Source of the DNA: Clostridia bacterium
GTDB taxonomy: Bacteria > Bacillota > Clostridia > Oscillospirales > Acutalibacteraceae
Direction: 5' to 3'
Assembly (NCBI GenBank): GCA_017399065.1
Contig: JAFQEL010000014.1
Location: forward strand, 1 to 62,668
Length of the DNA stretch: 62,668 bases
Shown here: positions 57,701-62,668 of the stretch, piece by piece
How the letters are laid out: the number at the start of each line of letters is the position of its first letter
Position numbering within the stretch: position 1 is the stretch's first letter
The notes under the pieces: generated by a model
Databases searched by the model: none
What the model saw: only the letters and a program-made list of their open reading frames with translations
Told to the model about the DNA's origin: nothing
Made by a program: the position numbers and the translations under genes

Positions 57701-59395
57701 TTACGCAGACTTCTTATCTGCCTCTTCAACGATTTCTTTATTCATTTCAATGTAGTTAACCACATTTTCATAAGCATCGTTGAATTTGAATTTAATGGTG
57801 ATATTCCCGCCCTCGTGAACAAAAATCTCGTCAATTAGTTCGACCACCATGGGTCTGTTAAGTGAGTCAATATTGCCATACTGTTTGAAATGTGAGATGA
57901 ACTCATTTTCGCTATTCAGACCTTGGGCATACTCCTCCGCAGTATTTGCAAGGCTTTGAATTGTACTATCAATCGCTTCAATTTTCTCCGTTAATTTGGC
58001 TTTCAACTGCATATATTCTTCCTTTGTAATTACACCTTGTTTCCAGTCAGGATACAAATCAAGAGACATTTTTATACACTTCTCGCGCTCGGCAGATTGC
58101 GTTTTAATCATCTTCTGCAGATGCGTTGACTCCTTTTTACGCTTACTGCTTTTATTGATAATTTCAAGAATTTCATCGAATTCGATAGCCGTGTCAATCA
58201 TTTTTTGCAAGGTAACAAGTACCGCAGTTTCGAGCTTATCAATACGGATTGTATGATTGGTACAGGCATCCTTGCTCATTTTCCTTGATGTCATACATCT
58301 GTAATAGCGGTAAGTTCCGTATGAATGAGCATTGGTTTTCTTATTCATAATGCGGTGACAATCGGCGCAGCGAACAAGTCCCGAAAATAAATCAACCTCT
58401 TTTTTTACAGGCGAAGAACGGATATTCTTTCTGAAAAGTGACTGAGCCTTATTGAAGGTATCTTTATCAATAATTGCTTCGTGGGTGTTCTCAACAATAA
58501 TCCATTCATCTTTCGGTATGGCTCTGCATTGCTTGATTTTGTAGCTGATAGTAGTGTTCTTGCCCTGCACCATATTTCCGATATACATTTCATTCTGCAG
58601 AATTCTACGTACAGAGCTGTCGTGCCACAAACCGTCATTACTCTTGCCCGTAGGGTGACGATAGTTAAGACCTTTCAGTTTTTTGTGCATTGACGGGTTG
58701 GGTATTCCCTCATCATTAAGAGTTTTTGCAATGCCGATAATACTTTGCCCTGCTATGAATCTTTCAAAAATCATCCGTACAATAGGTGCAGTTTCTTCAT
58801 CAATAATAAGCTGATGATGATCGTCAGGGTCTTTTAAATAGCCGTAAGTCGGAAAAGAGCCTATAAACTTACCCTGTGCTCTGTTTACATTAAGAGTACC
58901 ACGCACATTGACAGAAGTAGTTGCGGCAAGGCTTTCGTTTATAACATTAGTAACACCAACTGAAATACACTGTGTAGCTGCATTCATACTATTTGAAGCA
59001 GTATCAATTCCGTTGTTCAGAGCAATGAAACGCACCTTTAACCTTACGAATATATTATCAAGATAATTGCCTGCATCCGTGTAGTTTCGTCCAAAACGAG
59101 ACAAATCCTTAACTACTACACAGTTTACCGTGCCTGCATAAATATCTTCCATCATACGGACAAAGCCGGGACGTTCAAAGTTGGTACCGCTCCAACCGTC
59201 ATCTACATAAAAGTCGTGAACTTCAATATCGGGATGAAGCTTAAGATATTCTTTTAAAATTTCACGCTGCGATGTGATAGAGTAGCTTTCTGTTTTATCT
59301 CCGTCCTCACGAGACAGACGAATATAAAGAGCAGCCTTCCAGGTTTTTAATCCCCTCTGAGGCTGCTCTAAATAATCCTTATATTTTGAATGCAT
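57701..59395 (-). CDS. Large serine recombinase (integrase)
   Basis: 564 residues from the ATG at 59393-59395 behind GGAGG. Resolvase-type catalytic N-terminus (AALYIRLSRE with Ser28; KDLSRFGRN), recombinase domain, zinc-ribbon (CADCHRIMN...CMTSRKMSKDAC) and coiled-coil region near 400-480. TndX/TnpX-like, as in Clostridial integrative elements. Presumed to excise and insert this element. Confidence 0.92.
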   Translation of the reverse strand: MHSKYKDYLEQPQRGLKTWKAALYIRLSREDGDKTESYSITSQREILKEYLKLHPDIEVHDFYVDDGWSGTNFERPGFVRMMEDIYAGTVNCVVVKDLSRFGRNYTDAGNYLDNIFVRLKVRFIALNNGIDTASNSMNAATQCISVGVTNVINESLAATTSVNVRGTLNVNRAQGKFIGSFPTYGYLKDPDDHHQLIIDEETAPIVRMIFERFIAGQSIIGIAKTLNDEGIPNPSMHKKLKGLNYRHPTGKSNDGLWHDSSVRRILQNEMYIGNMVQGKNTTISYKIKQCRAIPKDEWIIVENTHEAIIDKDTFNKAQSLFRKNIRSSPVKKEVDLFSGLVRCADCHRIMNKKTNAHSYGTYRYYRCMTSRKMSKDACTNHTIRIDKLETAVLVTLQKMIDTAIEFDEILEIINKSSKRKKESTHLQKMIKTQSAEREKCIKMSLDLYPDWKQGVITKEEYMQLKAKLTEKIEAIDSTIQSLANTAEEYAQGLNSENEFISHFKQYGNIDSLNRPMVVELIDEIFVHEGGNITIKFKFNDAYENVVNYIEMNKEIVEEADKKSA

Positions 59396-59429
59396 TAGTA
59401 TAACCTCCGTTTGTTCATATATATAAACA

Positions 59430-59479
59430 AAGCGGAAGCACCACAAATCTTACAAATGAATTGTAGCATACTTCCGCTT
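59430..59479 (-). promoter_or_regulatory. Terminator-like stem in the recombinase leader
   Basis: AAGCGGAAG/CTTCCGCTT arms 32 nt apart, followed by TTTGTTTATATAT, itself part of an inverted repeat TTTGTT...AACAAA. Could end the upstream gene or attenuate recombinase expression. Confidence 0.4.
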
Positions 59480-59520
59480 GTATTTCAATAAAATTTTCAA
59501 ATTAGTCTTTGGTAAATATT

Positions 59521-59769
59521 TCAGCAGGAACAAAGAGCACTGCTCAGAGCACCTGAAAAATCTTTACCACCGCTATATGCTACTTTCACGATAACATCTC
59601 CGACTTTAAAGAGATACGGATTCTTTACCTGATGTGTAAAGCTTTCTATTTTCTCCATAACACTTTTGCTTTTATCTACAGTAATATCTCTTAAGTCTGT
59701 GAGTGTGTTCTTGTCGCAAAGAGCTATCTCCGCATCCTTGCAGAGTGCAAGCTGGGATTTTGTGAGCAT
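59521..59769 (-). CDS. Small conserved element protein
   Basis: 82 residues: MLTKSQLALCKDAEIALCDKN, a middle with VKNPYLFKVGDVIVKVAY and a Cys-containing end. It resembles the short DUF6870-like proteins found beside recombinases in Clostridial mobile elements (recalled, not checked). Function unknown. Good ribosome binding site, GGAAGTG, before the ATG. Confidence 0.6.
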   Translation of the reverse strand: MLTKSQLALCKDAEIALCDKNTLTDLRDITVDKSKSVMEKIESFTHQVKNPYLFKVGDVIVKVAYSGGKDFSGALSSALCSC

Positions 59770-59847
59770 TAATTTATCACTTCCTCTCGTTAATAATTAT
59801 TGTCATATTCATTTAATTTAAACCAAGTTTTACCTTGTTATACCTTT

Positions 59848-60030
59848 TTATATTCTTCTATTCCTATGTCTGCGTTCTTCTTGTACAAGCCTCAAGAACT
59901 TTCTGACAGAAAACTGTTCAGTATCAAAATATTGTTCAAGATAATCATGGGACGACATTTCTTCGTAATATCCATTACTGTCCGTCTTTTGGGTATACTG
60001 TACCTTTTTGCAAAGGTCCTCAACGTTCAT
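59848..60030 (-). CDS. Small hypothetical element protein
   Basis: 60 residues, charged (MNVEDLCKKVQYTQ..., C-terminal EERRHRNRRI). ATG behind GGGAGG that overlaps the end of the extended relaxase frame. No known domain. The region 60037-60182 upstream is the relaxase extension. Confidence 0.5.
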   Translation of the reverse strand: MNVEDLCKKVQYTQKTDSNGYYEEMSSHDYLEQYFDTEQFSVRKFLRLVQEERRHRNRRI

Positions 60031-60035
60031 AACAA

Positions 60036-60182
60036 CTACCTCCCTTCATAATATTTTTCTTTGACCTGAGCTCTTTCAGGGAAGTACCATTCACGGATAA
60101 GCTGTTTTTCCGTTTCAAGCTTCTCCTCAAGTGCGGGACTGTCTTTTATAATCCTCTTTGCAAGCTTCAGCTTTTCACGAAG
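60036..60182 (-). pseudogene. C-terminal tail of the relaxase beyond an in-frame amber
   Basis: The stop TAG at 60183-60185 is followed in the same frame by 48 sense codons, beginning LREKLKLAKRIIKDSP and ending KEKYYEGR before TAG 60036-60038. The tail is charged and helical, like the ends of related relaxases. Either a recent nonsense change or readthrough. No function loss is certain, because the HUH core is complete. Confidence 0.6.
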
Positions 60183-61499
60183 CTAACCGATTTCAGTTGT
60201 TAAAAAATTCCGACGGGCAATAAGGTCATCCTTTGCCGTCGGGTCATTGCATCTTCTTATCTGATTGTAAATTCTACCTCGCTGACTTTTCAGCTCCTCA
60301 ATACGAAGCTCTGTATTTGAAATAAACTTGTCAACCTCATTGAAATCATAAAGCTTTTCATTGATAGCAAGGTCAATCTGATCCTGCATAAATTCAATTC
60401 TCGGTGATGAATATTTCATCTTAGGTGTAAACGGATGCGGGTTGCAGTTATTTCTTTCGGCTATTGCCCCTGCAAAAAGTAAAGCAAGAAACAAAAGTGA
60501 AATAACTGGTGCACCAAGTACGGCGCCACCTACAATCAGTTTCGTAAAATCAAAAACCATTCTGTTAAAGTTTTCAGAGTGTCTGTAACATTCTCTTGAT
60601 TCTTTAAACTCATAACCCTTGTAATTGAAAACGAATATTTGGTTCTTCAAGAAATCATTTGCGTACACATAATTTCTGTAATTGTTGTTTGCCGCAAATT
60701 TATCCTGAGAGTATATTCTTTCTCTGACTTTTTCATAGGTGTAGTCGTCACCGAGTGTTGAAAGATTAACTGCGTGCTCATCATTACGGTAAGCTATCTT
60801 TCCGTTATCAAACCAGTACCCCTTCTGTGTCATTATTCTGAAGAACTGTTTTTCGTTTGCACTTCTCACGATTGCGTAATCAATATCGTCACGCATATAA
60901 TCGTATTTTGTTTTGATGCCTTTCTGCATTGCCTTGTAAATGTTATAGGGAATGCGTCTGCCTTTCGGTTTTTCAATAACGGATAATCCGTGTTCAAGAC
61001 AGATGGCATCACTCGTCTTTCTGAAATGCTGATACATAGCTTTGTTTTCATTCATCTTTCTTCCGTCCGTCATTGAAACAGAATTTATTACGATATGACA
61101 GTGAACACAATTTGCATTAAGGTGAGTTACAACTATTACTTCGTAATCCTTGCCCCACATTTTATTTGCAACCTCCATTGCAACCTGCTGTGCTTCTTCG
61201 GGTGAAACCTCTCCTGGCTTAAAAGAAATATATGCGTGATAAGCAACAACACCGTCGGTCTTTCCGTAAATCTCTTTGGTATCAATCATTTGTCTTACGG
61301 CAATGTCAGGGTCACAGTTGATACCCTCAACAAGCAGCTTCTGCTCATTTTTGAGAGTTGTTTTTTCTTCATCTGCCGCATAATGAAGAGCATCAATCAG
61401 GTCCGAGTATTTTGATAAATCTGTTTTGCTTTTATTAGAAGCATAATCAATGACCTGAGAGAGATTATTTCTGACTGCCCAGATTCTCGTTACAGCCAT
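60183..61499 (-). CDS. Relaxase (HUH nickase), amber-truncated
   Basis: 438 residues to TAG. N-terminal catalytic domain with the histidine triad His126, His133, His135 in HLNANCVHCHIV; SMTDGRKMN follows. A hydrophobic segment near 333-355 (LIVGGAVLGAPVISLLFLALLF) is unusual and may tether it to membrane. The C-terminal part is coiled-coil-like and appears cut by the amber. It nicks oriT for conjugative mobilization. Overlaps mobC by 10 nt. Confidence 0.88.
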   Translation of the reverse strand: MAVTRIWAVRNNLSQVIDYASNKSKTDLSKYSDLIDALHYAADEEKTTLKNEQKLLVEGINCDPDIAVRQMIDTKEIYGKTDGVVAYHAYISFKPGEVSPEEAQQVAMEVANKMWGKDYEVIVVTHLNANCVHCHIVINSVSMTDGRKMNENKAMYQHFRKTSDAICLEHGLSVIEKPKGRRIPYNIYKAMQKGIKTKYDYMRDDIDYAIVRSANEKQFFRIMTQKGYWFDNGKIAYRNDEHAVNLSTLGDDYTYEKVRERIYSQDKFAANNNYRNYVYANDFLKNQIFVFNYKGYEFKESRECYRHSENFNRMVFDFTKLIVGGAVLGAPVISLLFLALLFAGAIAERNNCNPHPFTPKMKYSSPRIEFMQDQIDLAINEKLYDFNEVDKFISNTELRIEELKSQRGRIYNQIRRCNDPTAKDDLIARRNFLTTEIG

Positions 61500-61837
61500 T
61501 CTCGGTTTTCATCCTTACCGGCTTTGAAATATTTTGCGATATCAGCTTCAAGCTTTCTGACTTCATTCAGAACGGCTCTGCATTCATCACTATTTATATA
61601 ACCGATTGAGTTTGCTTTAGCTGTAAGCTGATTAAGGTTAGTACCCACTCTGCGAAGATCAATAATAAACTGTTTGTAATCAACAGGCGGAGCCTCAACA
61701 AGTCTTTTACCGAGAATCAGCGCACGAATAAGAACACTTCTGTTTACCCTTAATTTACTGCAAAGGTTTTCTAATATCTGATTTTCGTCTTCACTGAGAT
61801 ACACATGAAAGTCTATATCTCTTGTTCTTTTACTCAT
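61490..61837 (-). CDS. mobC: Mobilization protein MobC
   Basis: 115 residues from the ATG at 61835-61837 behind AAAGGAG. N-terminal ribbon-helix-helix-like DNA-binding part (RDIDFHVYLSEDENQILENL) and the typical RRVGTNLNQLTAKAN motif. Helps the relaxase open oriT. Start sits about 30 nt from the oriT-like repeats. Confidence 0.85.
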   Translation of the reverse strand: MSKRTRDIDFHVYLSEDENQILENLCSKLRVNRSVLIRALILGKRLVEAPPVDYKQFIIDLRRVGTNLNQLTAKANSIGYINSDECRAVLNEVRKLEADIAKYFKAGKDENREWL

Positions 61838-61867
61838 AGGAATTCTCCTTTCTTTAATTTTGGTGTT

Positions 61868-61930
61868 GTAAAAACGGATGTTTTTACGGATTTGAGGATA
61901 CAAATCCAATGCTTGCTAAACTTCGGACAA
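61868..61930 (-). promoter_or_regulatory. Candidate oriT
   Basis: Two adjacent inverted repeats: GTAAAAAC/GTTTTTAC around 4 bp (61868-61887), then GGATTTG/CAAATCC around 6 bp (61888-61907). They are followed by AATGCTTGCTAAAC, a stretch like known nick regions. Located directly upstream of mobC-relaxase as in related elements. Confidence 0.55.
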
Positions 61931-61989
61931 AAATAAATATTCAGTGTTCAATCGTCCTCGTTTAATAACTTACCGACAAGGGAGCATTC

Positions 61990-62277
61990 TTAATTGTTGC
62001 TTTGGTTTTTCAGATTCTTACGGTTTCGTTTACCGTTTTCGGAAAAGGCTTCCTTTGCTTCTTCGGTATGTGGCTTGATGAGCTTGAAAGTAAAATATTC
62101 AAGCTTAACCGCCGCACGAAGAAATCCGGGCTGTTCATCATCGATGATATAAACTGCATCGGGTATTTCCTTATGAAGATCAAGAATCTTCTTGTTAAGA
62201 TCTTTCAAATAGCTCTCAACCTGAATTTCATCATCGCGTACCTCAAACCAAAAGTGGTTTTCTTTTGCCTTCGGCAT
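61990..62277 (-). CDS. Hypothetical element protein
   Basis: 95 residues, acidic N-terminal half (FWFEVRDDEIQVESYLKDLNKK), a middle VYIIDDEQPGFLRAAVKLEY and a basic Asn-rich tail. ATG behind AAAGGAGG. No domain recognised. Sits between a large inverted repeat and the oriT region, so it may be an accessory or regulatory protein of transfer. Confidence 0.5.
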   Translation of the reverse strand: MPKAKENHFWFEVRDDEIQVESYLKDLNKKILDLHKEIPDAVYIIDDEQPGFLRAAVKLEYFTFKLIKPHTEEAKEAFSENGKRNRKNLKNQSNN

Positions 62278-62324
62278 CCTTCTTTCCTCCTTTCAAAAAA
62301 TTTTTAGTGTACCCGTTTTTGCTT

Positions 62325-62441
62325 GTTTTTTATCGGACTTAACTCCGTGTTTTTGAGCATTTATCGAATGGAAATTTTCCAAACGATGATTTGTTCAATG
62401 AAACAAATCCTATCGAAAAAACGGTAAATCCGATAAAAAAC
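62325..62441. repeat. Large inverted repeat enclosing nested hairpins
   Basis: Perfect 13-bp arms GTTTTTTATCGGA/TCCGATAAAAAAC (62325-62337, 62429-62441). Between them lie GGAAATTTTCC (62371-62381 region) and GATTTGTT/AAACAAATC hairpins. Could be a regulatory RNA, second origin or recombination site. Confidence 0.5.
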
Positions 62442-62462
62442 GACCTGCCGAAACAGTAAGTC

Positions 62463-62668
62463 TTAAGAATCAATTATTCGCTTCATCAGCGTTTTGTTTC
62501 CGGGCAGTACGGACTCAAGAAAGTATCTGCAGATAATATGACTCGATGTTATGAGCTGAGGGCAGATGTGAGCTTCTCCGTCATCAAGCAGCAAACAGTT
62601 ACTGTCATAACAGTTGCAGCATTGAGCCTTAATAAGGCTGACCACCTTATCAAACGACTGCGGGTTCA
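62463..62668 (-). CDS. Cys-rich VLP domain protein (partial)
   Basis: 68 residues visible; the frame stays open at the right edge, so the start is beyond. Cysteines CCNC, C, CP, C and the phrase YFLESVLP match the Cys_rich_VLP family of Firmicutes mobile elements. It probably binds zinc. The stop is in-window. Confidence 0.6.
   Translation of the reverse strand, partial: NPQSFDKVVSLIKAQCCNCYDSNCLLLDDGEAHICPQLITSSHIICRYFLESVLPGNKTLMKRIIDS

Larger units (their letters stand above)
54402..62668. mobile_element. Integrative mobilizable element (left end to window edge)
   Basis: Begins where spoVAD homology ends and continues past the right edge. All genes are on the minus strand and visibly more AT-rich than the ribosomal region. 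Contains serine recombinase, relaxase, mobC, candidate oriT, small element proteins and cargo (zinc-ribbon/SEC-C protein and AbiE toxin-antitoxin). No type IV secretion genes are seen, so it would be mobilized by another element unless they lie further right. Confidence 0.75.

Noticed and set aside
60183-60185. Genome-wide recoding of TAG as a sense codon
   Set aside because: TAG is used as a normal stop in other genes here, for example at the end of the small HTH gene at 17783.

Overview
The window looks like chromosome of a gut-type Clostridia (Oscillospiraceae/Ruminococcaceae-like Firmicutes). The evidence is the str and S10-spc-alpha ribosomal operons in Firmicutes order with a KOW protein before infA, strong AGGAGG ribosome binding sites, consensus sigma-A promoters, a meso-diaminopimelate dehydrogenase, a four-cysteine adenylate kinase, cysteine-containing S14/L36/S4, and a remnant of the sporulation gene spoVAD. 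This placement is inferred from content only.

Region 1 (1-12.6 kb, all minus): partial tuf, fusA, rpsG and rpsL (str operon with its own promoter), an unusual radical SAM gene behind rpoC, then rpoC and rpoB with a consensus promoter. Region 2 (12.6-17.8 kb): a polar amino-acid ABC importer (binding protein, permease, ATPase), then a two-gene unit of an adenylate-forming ligase and a zinc-ribbon membrane protein. That unit is driven by a consensus promoter with a perfect 20-bp palindrome, divergent from a tiny HTH gene. Region 3 (17.8-33.8 kb, minus): one long ribosomal operon from rpsJ to rplQ, including secY, adk, map, KOW protein, infA and rpoA, with a 310-nt leader and a terminator after rplQ.

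Region 4 (33.9-53.7 kb, mixed strands): accessory metabolism and surface genes. It holds formate-THF ligase, a membrane protein, an AGE epimerase, a two-component system with tandem 11-bp repeats in its promoter, a PHP phosphatase, ispE, a zinc-type secreted lipase, an amidase-SH3 protein, CCA-adding enzyme, two small cell-surface proteins, tRNA-Asp and tRNA-Thr, ddh, a GH16 glucanase, and two tandem paralogous lipoproteins. Intergenic regions here are rich in palindromic repeats, mini-hairpin arrays and one 287-bp element with terminal inverted repeats.

Region 5 (53.8-62.7 kb): only the C-terminal part of spoVAD survives, ending abruptly at the edge of an AT-rich, all-minus integrative mobilizable element. 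The element carries a zinc-ribbon/SEC-C protein with a HEPN-like Rx4H motif, an AbiEi/AbiEii toxin-antitoxin pair, a large serine recombinase, small cargo genes, a relaxase interrupted by an in-frame amber codon, mobC, a candidate oriT and a partial Cys-rich VLP protein. It runs off the right edge. The most interesting possibilities are that the element interrupts spoVAD in a skin-like manner, and that the HEPN/SEC-C gene beside AbiE is an undescribed defence component.
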